Assembly (NCBI RefSeq): GCF_949628265.1
Contig: NC_088789.1
Location: 9,974,886-10,038,885 of the forward strand
Source of the DNA: Cloeon dipterum
Taxonomy: Eukaryota; Arthropoda; Insecta; Ephemeroptera; Baetidae
Direction of reading: 5' to 3'
DNA: 64,000 nucleotides
Shown: piece after piece, positions 19,067 to 32,031 of the stretch
Layout: each line of letters starts with the position of its first letter
Numbering within the stretch: the stretch's first letter is position 1
Notes under the pieces: model-generated
The model's input: only the letters and a program-made list of their open reading frames with translations
Databases searched by the model: none
Told to the model about the DNA's origin: nothing
Program-made: the position numbers and the translations under genes

Positions 19067-21276
19067 TCATGCAGTTTCATTGGCGTTCATCGCAGGGGTT
19101 TGAGCCTCCTCTTCAGAATTATTCGTTGGCGGGTCTTCACCAGGGGTGTTTTCAACATGTAGCGCTTCTTCATTTTTCCCATTTCCCTCAGCCTGATAAA
19201 ATTCTTCTCCAATCTCAGCGTCGTCTTTATTAGCTGACTGAGTTAACGGAACTGAAAATAAATTAGTCTGATAAAATTATTTATTGCAATAAAAGGCACA
19301 CTTTACAAATATGCAATTTAAAATATAGTTTTCAGCGCAATTCTGTGTTAAATAAAAATCTTAAAAACAGGATAATCTAAATGTGCGTAAGCTAAAAATT
19401 GAAGGAGAAATGTTCTACTTTTTACTTAATTTGGCTACCCCTTTTCGTCTGCATTTCTTGAAAAGCACAACCCGGCAAAACCTCGTCTAGGTCGGGCCGT
19501 TCCAAAAAAATACCAGTTTTTTGGGTTTTGCCAGGTATTTTAAATTATAATAGCTATGCATCTCCCAATATTTTGTTGACGTTAGAAAATTAGAAAAATA
19601 AAAAACATAATAGCAGTAAAGTTTCAAACAATCATCTGAGTTCTAAAAATACACTTCACATTTGCAATAACATCACGTTATTTTCGTAAGAAGCTGCGCG
19701 ACAATGAGATCATCGGTGATTAATTTGATTTGCTAGCGCGACACGCACACGAGCGCGCACTTCATTTCATTTAATATATATATGGAGTGACTGGCATTCA
19801 GGTGGGTGTGAATGAGGTGGGCCCCTTCGAGTGCTGTTCCCACGTTCATTTCCTTCCGAGGAGAGAGATTGAGTTTGGTCATAGACAGAGACGATGAAAC
19901 CCCACCTCTGAGGCCCCAATTAGCCCGACGCTTTTCTTCAGAGCTCGACGATCGGCCTACACTTTAACCTTCCGGCGGGACAGCAATTAATATCCGCTTT
20001 GTGCGCTCAGGAAAAAAGGACAAAGCTCTAACTGGAAAAAAACCGTCACGCTGCCATACGTGTGAGGAAATTTATTGCGTGTGTGACAAATAAGCAGCTT
20101 TGCCTAATTTGGTATCATAGCAATATTCGTTTCTTCAATGTAAAATATATAATAAACAAATTTCGGGCATATTTATTTTCTTTCTCCTCTTCTTTGATCA
20201 AGATGAACTCTCTTATGTAAGCCTACGCAAAAACTTATAGTGCTGTATACCCACTAATGAAAATAAATTAACTGCGTTTTGGATTATAATAAAACTACTT
20301 GTATTCTTGCTGTAGTATCTTAATTTGCGATACGCTAGAAAACACACAAATTGTGCTCGGCTTATTGTCACGCGCACCTGATTTCCCATCCAGAAATAAT
20401 TGCAAAATTCACTATGAATTCTTTTCTCGTTTTCATGCTATAAATGAGATTTTAAGACACTCTACTGTAGAGGGCCTCCTGAGGGGGCACAATCCCTTTA
20501 TCGGGTAAGATATTTTGGGATTCACAAGCAGGAAGGGTGAAAACGGTCTATGGATGTCTACAGCCTGTCTGCTTCCATTTTGGGATTCCCAAGGCGCAGG
20601 CAAAGGCGCGATTACTCTCGTCACGCGTCTGGATTGAGACTATATATATCACAACATCTTTGCAATTAAATGATAAATGTATCATTATACTGCTTCCGGC
20701 ACAAAAAATATAACCTGAAGCAGAACCATTCAGAATCAAAATTCTTTAATTTAATTTAAAATCACTAAAAATTTCAAAATTGCAATTCCCAAAGAATAAA
20801 AATAGGTTGAAGGCCCACTCAGTACATTTAACCAACGGGAAGGGCGCAAAATTATTTAAAGGTTTATAAAAAAAGCAAATAGTTAAAATTAATTTTTGCT
20901 GGTAGAAAGGATATTTTGCATCACGATTTGAAATCCATATAGCGTATCACTTAAGCCTCGGCGTCTGCTCTCTGCTCGCGCTAAATATTTCACTGATAAT
21001 AAATCGCATTCGGCGGAAAAATTATTTAATAAAAAACTCGAAATGTAGTTGTCAGGGTGCCTTGGTGGTGGAATTTTTCTTACCTTCACTTCCCAAAATA
21101 TCATCACAAAGGGAAACCAATTTAACGTCATATCGTTTTTCAAACTCCTCTTGTTGGAGTTTCAAGATGTTCGTCAATTTCTCATTCCAGGCAGTTTCGT
21201 CTGGCTTGCCAAACAAGCACCTGCGGACGGAGGTTGAACCAACCGGAGGTGTTCTTAAATTTGTGGCCAACTCCAT
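19067..21276 (-). CDS. Small Cip/Kip-like (CDI) cyclin-dependent kinase inhibitor candidate
   Basis: Two minus-strand exons, 21276-21084 and 19251-19067, join in phase across a 1.8-kb intron to give 125 aa. Residues 16-52 resemble the start of the p21/p27/Dacapo inhibitory domain: SVRRCLFGKPD (cyclin-binding RxLFG) followed by a charged helix ending FEKRYDVK. The rest of a normal kinase-inhibitory domain (the FDF...PL...YEW stretch that enters the CDK site) is not visible. The protein instead passes into an acidic Glu/Asn/Pro-rich tail (EGNGKNEEAL, EEEAQTP). In the known family this protein would block cyclin/CDK in the nucleus. Either an exon in the long intron is missed, the locus is a divergent or truncated family member, or the resemblance is superficial. 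The start was chosen because it is the first Met of the open frame, 42 bases before the motif. Confidence 0.55.
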
Positions 21277-22718
21277 TTCTCAGACACGACGATGTGCGCT
21301 AGATGAACACCGAAAACGCACCTAGGCGAGTTCACGTCTTCCGGATGACTGAGTGAGCGAGAAGCGCTGGAGCGGGCGCCGCCGTGTGCCTTTTTACGCG
21401 ATGCGCATTCGCTGGCCGGGCCGGCAGTCGGCGGGCAGGTGCTGCGGCCATGCGGCACTGGCCGCCGCCGGAAGATCTTCTTTCCGCTCATACGCTCACC
21501 GAAATAATTATCCCTTTAGATCAAGGACAAGGGCGTAGGGAGGAAAAAGCAGTCTACTGATTACACGTCACCCTTTGCGCTATATGTAGATCTATTTTTA
21601 CATTTTCAAACTGCGCGACTCGGAGTTTTATAGCTAAGTTATTATTTGTTTTCAATGGACAAAAGTATGCTAACTGTCGGATCTGTTGTCCTTACTATGA
21701 TTTAAGGCATACCTTTTCCACTCTTATTATTATTTCAATTGAAATTAAGCCAAACTAAAAAAGTTTATAATTGTTAATTATCTGATCTAAAGGATTGACG
21801 GTCGTGTTTTAAGACTTTAACATGAAATTTTATTTCCAAATTATGTTTCACTTGAAGGAAGAATAATTAATGCAAATAAATTTTCACTTTCATCCGGGTG
21901 TAATCCAAATTTATTATAAAGAGGATTTCGACATTTTGATCAGCATCTGACGCGAATGACACGGTTTCGTAAAAAATATAATATTTTAAGAAATCAGTAG
22001 TAGCCACTGATCATTTGGGTTTTAAATAAACACTCCAACAATTGTGGAGGAATCAGATAATTATATAAATCAGCAAAATAGTTTCGAAAAATATTAAAAA
22101 GTTACGAGTATAACAAGAATTTTGAATGGTTGAAAACTGTTTCATCAATATTATATCGTTTCGAGACCAAAAAAACTTAAACATTTATAATTTTTAACCT
22201 TTTAGTACATTTCTTGAGAATTTAAATATTCTATATTTCTCCATAAATTCCAGAGACGCACCACTCAATATTATAAGTTTCACAGCATAATTTAAAAAAT
22301 TACACTGCAATTAGCCTGGCAACTAATTATGTGACTCTTGCTTATTGCAATTGGCATCCATTGGTCGTTATCCATACAGCAAAATGCAAGTATGAGTAAT
22401 GAGAGCAATCATCCGCAACTGCTCGAGACCAAACCTTTTTTATTGGCCTAGGCCATCTGTTTGTAGTGCGCATGTCAAAGACAGGTAGGAGGGGACGAAA
22501 AGATGAGAAATGTAAATAGTAAACAAACAAGAAAACGTACGTGCTGGCATGCTTGGGCCTGATTGGAACTGCAGTACTGTACTTGGGCTAGGCGGCTGTA
22601 ATTAATTGTTTCGCTAGGTGGGAAAACGAAATCACATTGTAATTTATTACTTCCATGCATTACTTGTCGATTTATAAAAATAATTTAATTTAAGGCTGCT
22701 AAACTGAAGAGAATTGCA
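21277..22718. other. Divergent intergenic region between the CDI-like gene and ZNF511
   Basis: The part next to the minus-strand start (21340-21490) is GC-rich and gives overlapping chance frames, so it is probably the promoter and 5'UTR of the CDI-like gene. The remainder is AT-rich. I see no gene in it. Confidence 0.4.
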
Positions 22719-23687
22719 ATGGATGGATTGGGTGAAATAATGAAGCACATCACACCAGGCAGACGTTTGCCCGGGGACCCCAACTTTGCTGCCGGTGACG
22801 CTATTTGCGGTCCTTATAAAATACTTGGGATTGTTGATGTCGACGTTATTGAAGAAAAGTGAGTTATTCTTGCTCTAATGGCCTGTTAATTTTGGTCGAA
22901 AATAATTACAATATAAATTTTTCAGCGTCCAAGTATTTATCTGCGAGGTTCACGGATGTTCAAAGAAATTGTCAAGCTCTTTAGAGCTTAATCAACACTA
23001 CAATGTTTTCCATAGGTATAATAATTTGTTTGAAAATAAAAAAGGCATTTGCTTACCATACAACTCCTTGTTTTAGGTATGAATGCACTGTGTGTCGCAA
23101 ACACCTGGCGTCAGCACACCTCCTTGACATTCACATTTGTGAGTCACACGACACCTTCTTTGAATTGCAAGCATCAAAAAAGCCTATGGTAATTTAAGGT
23201 TCATTAAATCCATCAGAGAGCTCGAACAACTCCAAGAGCCGAACATACATAAATAACAAAAATATAAAGAGCAAAGAGCTTAAATTAGATAATATTACAG
23301 TATTCGTGTTTCGTGGCTGAGTGCTCTGAGAAATCGTGGAATGCCAAGGAAAGGTTAGCACATTGTGTGGACGTCCACCATTATCCAACCAACTTTCGCT
23401 TGGACAAAGTGCCCAGATCAAAGAGTCGCAATAATCCCAACGGCATGGACGTGGACAAAGCTGATACCCCTGTAAATAATGTTAAGCCAAAAAATCAACC
23501 CAAGAAGAAATCACAGACCAGAGAGTCCAACGCAAGCCAGAAAGCCCCCATGATCCTTGGTGGTGGCCGACGTGGTCGAGGGCGACCAACAGCAAGCTGG
23601 CATCATAAAGTGACAGTTCGAACGAGCGCTGAGCAATCGTCTGCAATAGACATGCAAGATTTGGAATTTTCATTGCCTCAAGACTAA
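22719..23687 (+). CDS. ZNF511: Zinc finger protein 511 homolog
   Basis: Four exons (22719-22858, 22926-23015, 23077-23188, 23301-23687) join in phase to 242 aa, close to human ZNF511 (about 250 aa). Three fingers follow the ZNF511 pattern: CEVHGCSKKL...HYNVFH, then CTVCRKHLASAHLLDIHICESHD, then CFVAECSEKSW...HCVDVHHYP. The phrase HYPTNFRLDKV just after the last finger is the most family-specific part. The C-terminal third is Lys/Arg/Gly-rich (GGGRRGRGRP) and looks nuclear. The role of the family is poorly defined. An AATAAA near 23835 fits its 3' end. Introns are 61-112 bases. Confidence 0.93.
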
Positions 23688-24409
23688 AATATGGTGTTGT
23701 TATTTCTGTTGGGAAAAGGATTCTTTTATTTTAACAATTGAATTGGGTCAGATTTCCATTAGTCTTACAATTAGTGAAAAATGTTATATTTTAAACTTAA
23801 AGATTGAAAACTACAAGAATTTAAAAAAATTTAACAATAAAAATGGTGATTTTATACTGAGATTAATTTTTTGTTTAACGAAAACAAAATTTGTCTAGTT
23901 CTGAAATTTTGTAGTAATAATATGATGGAAATGTATCTTCTGGGTCAAAAGGTTGGAAATAATGATTCAACGATAAAAATGCATGGGCTCTCCCCCTATA
24001 AGCATCCTCTAAAGGATGGCTATAAAAATTCCAAATATTATTCCCTTATATAATGCTAAAACTAGGAGATTAATTCCTATCTTTCCCATGATTGATTTTG
24101 ACACGGATTTTAAAATTTCTAGACCCCGACACCAAAAGAAATCCGGTCGAATCCCGCTGGAGTCATTTCATCACCATATTAATATTCGCAGTTCGCAGCC
24201 AAAATCATCCCTTAACCTTAAACGGCCCACTTCTCATTCACGTTTCCCTTTTACTTAAGTTTACCCAGTTTCTGTATTATTACCCCCTCCACTAACTTGA
24301 GCAAGTTTCGCGCGATCGCCGCAGCACATAGCGCATGCTGCATCTCACAATAAGGCAAAATGTAAACAACATTCCATTCCATTCAATCTTTACATGAAAG
24401 GCAGACGGA
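23688..24409. other. Intergenic DNA between ZNF511 and the multi-finger gene
   Basis: It contains the ZNF511 poly(A) signal near 23835. The block 24060-24290 is less AT-rich and includes a degenerate B-box-like string near 24145, possibly a relic of a short interspersed repeat. I cannot support a complete element or gene. Confidence 0.3.
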
Positions 24410-27400
24410 ATGCAGTCACCTGTGCTGCCTCTAAATTTTCCGAAATGCATTTTCTGCGAAGCCCCTGTTGTCGACGGGTCGTTGTATTTACCGGATGTCG
24501 ATTTTACGAAACTCAAGAACTGGTGGGCTAGTGGTGGATCAGGCATAGAAATCGATGAGGACTTTATCCGTGATGAGTACTGCTGCATGAACTGCGCCCG
24601 TGAAGCTAGGTAGATAATATAGATTTGTGCATGAATTGTATCATATTTCGTAAAATATTAAATTTTAATGATCATCCTTATAAGTAAATAGGAATACACT
24701 ATTGTACATTTTCAATAATTATATCTTTCACGAGCTTAATACTGAAATGCCGAAAAGTACATACTTAAAATGACATGCAATAATATCCGCCTTTCCGACT
24801 AGATTTCTCAATGAATTTTTAACTGAATTCCTTAAATTCATGCAATAAGTGTATGTAAATATTCCTATGTTTCCGACACGCGAACCTTTTATTAAAAGAT
24901 CGTACAACTCTCTCAATTCCTTTCTTTTTCAAAGAAAAAATTAAAATGGTATCGATTCTGTTATTTCTGTTCAATTACCTTTTTAGCTATTACATGGGCT
25001 AAAATTATTACAACTTTCAATTGCGCATGTTATATAAAACATTTTTCTAAACATTTTTGGTCAGATTGCTGATAATTAAGTCTTACAATTAGTTGCATTC
25101 CGATATACATTATGTAATATCTAGATAAACAAAAGCTATAAAGGAATGCCTAACAATAAAATTGTGTATGGAATGCATGCTTGTGACTTGTGATGCTTCC
25201 TTATTGTTAGCAGCTGGCGTAGTAAAATCCGCTGTTGTCAGTTCTCTATATCTTTCGTCGCTCTCCAAATTGTTATAAAATAAATTGTGGATGTATTGGA
25301 AATTCTGAAAGGCGCAAAGGAAAATTACAACAATGAAACACTGAACTTGTAATTTCAATTTCCCCTAATGGTAAACGTGATTAAAAAAAATTTAGTGTCA
25401 TTATGTATTTTAAATTTATTTAAAATTTTTCGTTTATTTTTCACGCGTAATTATTATCATTAATTTTTAGTGGATATAGTTTGCATATTGGCAGTGAAAA
25501 ATTTAGAACATCAACAAATAAGATTAAAATGAAATCTATATCATAGTAGTATACATATTTACATTTTATTGAATTCAATTTCAGGCTTCTGCATGAATTG
25601 TTTGAGGGTCGTGATGGCGACGTATGGTGGCCAACATCTGGAGATCCATATTATGAATATTTCCAAAGTGAGTGCCGAGACCGGGTTTTTTATTAAAGAA
25701 AAGCATAGTCTTGCCAAAAATACCCCATTGCGCTGCAAACGCACAATTTGAAAAATTCACAAAATGTGTGCTCATAATGCTATTCAGTGGAAAAGCATTA
25801 TTTAACAATTAATTTGCGGGAGCTTACAATGTAGAGTCAAATTTTTGTGTGCATTGAAATTGATCTGTCGGACTTGACCCAAGGTTTGACCCAGCCATGA
25901 TTATTTCTCAAATATATGGATTAGAATGGTCTAACTTGGGATCTTTTAGTTTAATTTAATTTAAGTTTTCACTTATTAATGAAAATTTTTTGTCATATTA
26001 TGTTCGTAGATGGACACATAACATCATGTTCAGTTCAACTAAAAAAGTTGACTGATGAAGAGGTAGCCTTCCATACAAAAGCGTCAGGCGTGGTGATCAA
26101 GACCGAATATTCAAGTGACAGTGATTTGTATGTGAACCAGCTATCCCCTTTGTTAGGAAAAGATTTATTTTCTGTTAAGGAGGAGCCTCCATCTAGCGTT
26201 TCGCCTCCCGCTAGTCCACGTCCTGCGAGCTTATCAGGTATTGGGTATAGTTCGCCGAGAAAAAGAAAAAATCCCAACAAAGAGTCACCTTCAGATGTGA
26301 GTTTAGACCAATACATTTTGTCAGAAGACGTTGTCTGTTTTTTCTGTCAAGAGAAAGGACCGAGAAAAACGTTTTTCCAGGAGCACATGAGCTCCAAAAC
26401 TTGCGACTTGTGTGAGAAGAATTTCAGTTGCGCAGGTCTGTTGCGGAATCATCAATTGTCGTGCACAAATGGTGCTGCCATTCTGCAAGAAAAGGACTTC
26501 CTGGTTGCCACAGAGCCAGCAAACGTACCAGCCCTTGCGACTAGCTTCAGATGCATGTTTTGCTTGGAGGTCTTCAACGCCAAACCCAGCCTTGATGAAC
26601 ATATGGGAAAGGTGCACAATAAAACGTCCAGTTCAGTTTTCAAGTGTGGCGAGTGCAACAAAAATTTAATCGGAACGCTGACACTGCAGCAGCACATGGT
26701 AAATATCCATGCTTTCAAACAGCACGCTCAGTTCCGATTAATGCACAACGCGAATAGAATTGCGAGTGTTTTGCCTGCTGACTCGATTGCAGTCAAGTGC
26801 GAAAGCTGTGGCGCTGTCATGAGCGAACGCACGCTGGAGGCGCACATGAGTGAAAACCACCCCAATCTAACAACAAAAAGCACAGAGGTCTTCCCGTGTA
26901 ATAACTGCGATTTCGCTGCCAAATCCCAATCGGAGTTGACTGAGCACAACTTGAAACAGCATCCAGACTATGAAACTTTCAAATGTGATGCATGCGAAGC
27001 CACATTCCAGTCCGAGATACCGTACATGTACCACGTATGCCACAAGCGTGTCAAAGAGACGTGCGTCGACTGCAGCTTGAACATGTATGGCTTCTTCCTG
27101 CCCTTGCACAGGACGGTACAGGATCACAAACCAAACTGCAGAAACCCGCCAAAATGCCAGACGATGGTGAAGGTGCACGAGCTGTCCAGAGTCTTCTGCA
27201 AATTCTGCAAAATCAAGCTGTGCAGCATGGAGGACCTGGTGGTGCACACGGCCAAGACGCACAACTTGGAGCACGCCATCCAGTTGCAGGGGCTGCAGTT
27301 CAAGGCGCTGGGCCACCTGTGCAAAAAGTGCCAAGTGTATTTCCCGAGCGAGCAGAGCTTGGAGAACCACCGAACCGTGTTCCACGTCAACCCCAACCAG

Positions 27401-28978
27401 CACGCGTGCCGCTTCTGCGGCCTGCTATTGGGCTCCCTGCCCAACCTGCAGAAACACCTGGACGTGGTGCATCAACTGCAGGGAAGGGGGCATCACTGCC
27501 AAACCTGCAACCTCTTCTTCTTCTTTGACGCTGAGTTCAAGCGGCACGAGAAACAAAACAAATGCCGCGAGCCGCCTTACGAGTCGTGCGCCAAGAGGCT
27601 GCGACGCAACATGATAAAGAAACTAAAGAGTTCAAAAAAGTTCCCAGGGAACGAGGAGATTTACTGCAACATCTGCAACCTGCGCTACTCCAGCATAATT
27701 CGTCTGGAGGAGCACGTGCTGGTGGTGCACAACGCGCTTATGCCGCAGAACTGCATGATTTGCGACAAGAACTCCACCAGTGTGATGGACATGCTGAAGC
27801 ACGTGCTGTTCAATCACCTGCTGCGCCCGGAGTTCGCCGAAGAGGTGGTGTCGCGTTCCAGGGAGAAGATAAAATGCAACATATGCCTGCAGGAGATGCT
27901 CAAAGTAGACGTCAAAAAGCACCTGGAGGTCAGACACAAGAATGACCTGATCGTCTTACTTACTGCTAGGCTTCAGTCCTCGTCGTTTGAGTGCGAATAC
28001 TGCGAGATGGGCTTCACGAAGACGGAGCTCCTGCTGGCACACTTCACAGAGATTCACCTAGAAAACGTGGCCAACGTCTGCATCTACTGCCGGGAGTACT
28101 GCAGCAAGTGGAACAACGTGACGACGCACATCAATGCGAATCACTTGAAACAACCAAATAGCTGCATCTTGTGCAAATGCGACGTCAACCCTTACGACGC
28201 CGTCTCGCACTACGCTAAGCACATGGACGAGATCAAAAATTCAGAGGGAATCTGCACGGCCAACTCACTTGCTCAGCCAGCTGTCCCAAGAGAAAGTGAC
28301 GTCGAAGCTGCCACCGTCAGAGTCGCCGAACAAGAAGGATCCGCCCTGCAGGCAGTCGCCGACTCCACCACGCCTACCTCCGCGGACAGCCAGGAGTGCG
28401 CCTTCTGCAAGGTGGTCATGCCCACGGGCGACATGGCGCAACACATAACCGACGTGCATTTCCCCAAATCTGAAGAGCTGCAGGCGAAGACCCTGTCCTC
28501 CCCAATGGACCTTCCAAAGTGCGTTTTCTGCGACATGCACTGTTCGACTGGAGAAATGGCGCGTCACATAGTGGAAGTGCACTTTCCCAAACTGCAGGAA
28601 GAATCTTCAATAGAAAGGCCAAAAAATCAAAAAGTGAAGTGCCAGTTCTGCAGCGCGACTATCCTTGCTAATAATATGCGACGCCACATTAAAAATGTTC
28701 ACAAAGAGCTTTTGTCAGAAGCAAACCAGGTTCAAAGCCCAATGAGTGGGTCATCAGTTCGCTCTGACATGATTCTCACGCACCTCCCAGATGGTAATAC
28801 CTGTCGATCGAAGCGTACAAAGAAAACCATGTGGTCCATGTGCACCATATGCCACAAATGGATGCATCCAGGCGGGTTGAACAGGCATACTTCGGAAGTG
28901 CACGGAATGTCACCGCTTAAATCTGGCGCTGCTGAAGTAAAATTGGAATATGACGAGGAAGACGCATTGTCGATTTAG
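24410..28978 (+). CDS. Multi-C2H2 zinc-finger protein, about 20 fingers, with ZAD-like N-terminus
   Basis: Three exons (24410-24609, 25585-25667, 26010-28978) join in phase to 1083 aa. The last exon alone is 2969 bases. The N-terminus has two CxxC pairs about 50 residues apart (KCIFCE, CMNCARE) followed by a helix with HELFEG. This spacing resembles the ZAD dimerisation domain of insect zinc-finger proteins. Residues 100-190 are low complexity with KTEY and KEEPPSS, which look like sumoylation-type sites. From about 195 to the end come about 20 C2H2 fingers, mostly separated by non-canonical linkers rather than TGEKP, so not all need bind DNA. Two adjacent fingers near 885 and 925 (CAFCKVVMPTGDMAQH, CVFCDMHCSTGEMARH) look like a recent internal duplication. 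A sequence-specific nuclear regulator is the likely role. AATAAA near 29031 marks the 3' end. The orthologue is not recognised. Confidence 0.9.
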
Positions 28979-30081
28979 TTTTGCTGTCGTTTTATTAAAT
29001 GAGGAAGACCCATTTTAAGAAAAATGCTGTCAATAAAAACTTTGATGACATGTGGGGTGTTTTTTAATTGCTTGATTTCTTGAAATAACTTCACATTTTA
29101 ATAAGAAACCACAGTTTGGGCTTAACCTCAATGAGATAATTGGGAAATATCTAATATAATGTTATAAGTCTAAAATTTATCGCTCTGCTTAACGTATGAA
29201 CAAAGTATGGATGGTTAATTCAAAATTTACGCTTCGAAGTCGTCTGGTATGAACACGTTTCTTTTCTCTGGTTGTTTAATGTTTAAGTATGTATTCTTAA
29301 CATTCTTAAAACTGAAAATAAATAAAAATTAAATTACTCAATGCAATTGGGATTGCAACCAAATGTGGACAACCAAAAGCTTACAACAATACTTTTACAA
29401 CGAGAAATGCATTGGCTTATAATTGTTCTGCAAAATTTTCAGATGTTAAAAACAATTTACAGATGGGAAAAATTGTCCCTTAAATTAGTGTCTCTGACAG
29501 TTATATTGCAATACCATGAATACAAAAATAAATTGAGCAAAATAATGATAAAATTTAGAATCTAGCAGTTCTTAAAATATATGTTGAAAAAAATTATTGA
29601 TAAAGATGTTTTTAAAATTAAATATTCATGATTTTATCACTATACGAAAAAATAAATTGGATCGGAGTGATATCCAAACTGATCAAAACACTGGTAACCT
29701 CTAACGCTTCACACCCAGAGCGGTTTTCTGCCTTTTCAAGTAGACTGCTGCATTTATGCAACACGTTGGACTGAAGTGACCAACGCATTGCATAATTTAC
29801 ACAGGACCGCGGAAGAAGGCGCGGTCTTTCCCCTCTAAAAAGCGGGGCAGCACAGTCGCCACTGAATTGGTCGTGTGGAGTAAACAGCTGTTCAGAGTGA
29901 CGATTTTGAAGTAAGACGCGAGTCGTGTAAAAATAGTTTTGATTTTCCACGTCACTTCGAATCTGTAACATAGCGTTTTTCGCCCTGAAAATATGATCAA
30001 TCCCAGCTTTTAAGCCGACAAGGTGAACTTAAAAACTGATCTAGAGCGTGTGTTCTACATCGCATCAAGAGAGAGCATGAT
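28979..30081. other. Intergenic and upstream region of the BEGAIN/TJAP1-like gene
   Basis: This is mostly AT-rich. A GC-richer block at 29690-29960 lies roughly 120-390 bases upstream of the next start codon and probably holds its promoter. No coding exon is supported. Confidence 0.35.
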
Positions 30082-32031
30082 ATGGCCCACAACTTCAGAC
30101 GGTCATGCAAAGTAGGTCATTTTTCTGTTTTATTTCCGTGTGATGATAGTGATTAGATAGAGCGTTTCCCATCAGAATCAGTTAAAATTTTTGCGCGCAG
30201 TCTAACGCAGAGAGTTATTAACAAATTTAAGGGGCAATGGAAGATCCGACAAACGATTTATATTTAGATCCTGTACAACATGCAAAATGTTTTCAATGAT
30301 TGCAACTGTTGGCATGGGAGCTGTTGAAATAATGAAAAAACTGCGGAAGCGTGCTGTTATTTTTATTCAGTGTCACGTTTGCATGCCAACGGTGCATACG
30401 CTGACTTGTTACATTATTTTTGTGAATTGGCACATTCTTCAAACTGACGTTGACTCGTTCTAGGAATGCGGGTGCCAGTGCGAAGGCTGCAACGACAACA
30501 CATCGCTGCACTTGCATGTAGAAATCGAGAATCTTCAGCAACGTCTTCTTGAGAAAGAGCATCACATTGTCAAAATGGAAACAAACTTCCTTTCGGAAGC
30601 AGACAAATATCCTGACGGTGAGGTGGTTGCCATGATGGAGGAGATTGCCGTTTGGCAGGACAAGTACAACAGGTTATATTGCACAATCCTTTTGTTTCCT
30701 GTGCTTAAATTAAATTATGTACTGTGGTGTTGCAGATTGTATGAAGCGCACAAAAAGCTGCAAAAGGTTAACCAGGGACTTGAGGACAAACTGTTAAGAA
30801 TAGTCGATAAATTTGAAACTGAGAAGAGTGTTTTGTCTAGAGAGTTGGGCTCGACGTCTAGGTCGCTGAGTGAAGAAAAAGCCAAGTCGGCAAGACTAAA
30901 GACTGAAAATGTAACTATTGAACAGACAATCTTGCTTCTTTACCAATTTCTTTATTACAGGAAAGATACAGAAATGATGTAAATTTAACAATTCAGCTGT
31001 TGCAATGCAGGCCAGGGAATTTTATGCCTCAAAAGATGGATTCGGTAAATATATTTACTCTCTCTGATTCTTTCCAATAACATTTTTCGCTCTAGTTACC
31101 CTCAGATATCCAACAAAAAGTGAAAACCTATGTAAATAATAAGAAGTTAAATGGTGGAAGTTTTCCGCAAAGCAGGCCTGAGCCGAAGCTAATAAAAGTG
31201 CCCATTCCTACTTTCCCACCGACAGCGATGGTCTATTCTGTCAATAAAGGAGGTTGGTATGATGTGGTGTTTAGAATATTTAATAGTGTTCACTATTAAA
31301 TCAAATTGTTATTCTGATCAACATTTTTATTTGCTATATCAAAGATTTTAAATTGTCGTTGCTTGTTCACTAAAAATATTCAACAAAAATCAAGCAAGAA
31401 CATAAAAGTTTCTGTACAAGGACATTTTCGTGAGTCAGAAAGCTAGTATACAAGAAATATCGAATGCAGCCACAGGCACATAGCTTTTATGCAATCATGC
31501 CCCCAATTTTTTTAATGTTTTAATTTTAATAGATACTTGCAAACCACGTTTGTAAATATTTCATATTTGGAACAGAGGCTTCAATTAATTTACGAATGTC
31601 AGTGAAAATAACAATTAATTGTGGTCTTTGGTGCAGAGCCGAACGGGTCCGCAAACATAAGCGATCCTGAGGAGCAGCCCGTGGACATCGTGTCGGCCGC
31701 CATCATGGCGAAGGTTCTCGAGGAGCGAGAGCGGGAGCGGAGTATGCAGCAACATTGTGAATCTTGCCGATGTCCTTCGCTGGCGGAGACAATGAGCCAG
31801 GACGTGGCAACGCAAACGTCGGACCACGTGTCGGTGGCCATACTGCCTGCAAACCATAGCAACATCCTGCTGGACAACATGGTCGGCTACCACTCGCCAA
31901 AGCTCGGTTCCAGCTGCCGCAGCGCTGTGCTGGTCCACAGCCCTCGCGGCAGCAACAACTCGACCTCCTCGTGCAACGATTGTCTACGAAGGGGTCGAGG
32001 TGAAGCGTCTGAGACAGAGACGGACATTTAG
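30082..32031 (+). CDS. BEGAIN/TJAP1-family coiled-coil scaffold protein
   Basis: Six exons (30082-30111, 30464-30672, 30736-30910, 30961-31044, 31096-31252, 31637-32031) join in phase to 349 aa. A short cysteine-rich head (SCKECGCQCEGC, residues 8-19) is followed by a long coiled coil (about 25-140) and then ERYRNDVNLTIQLLQC plus LPSDIQQKV. In vertebrate TJAP1 and BEGAIN the coiled coil is followed by a very similar ERYRLD...LL..C and LP.ELQ..V segment, which is the main reason for the call. The family sits at cell junctions or synapses and binds membrane-associated guanylate kinases. The protein ends ETDI, a class I PDZ ligand, which fits such a role. The head cysteines could be palmitoylated (inference). 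The first exon is only 10 codons and is the least certain part. A long 3'UTR follows. Confidence 0.83.

Noticed and set aside
24080-24290. Possible SINE or tRNA relic with a GGTCGAATCC string
   Set aside because: The box is imperfect, no partner A box, A-tail or target duplication is visible; noted only in the intergenic entry.
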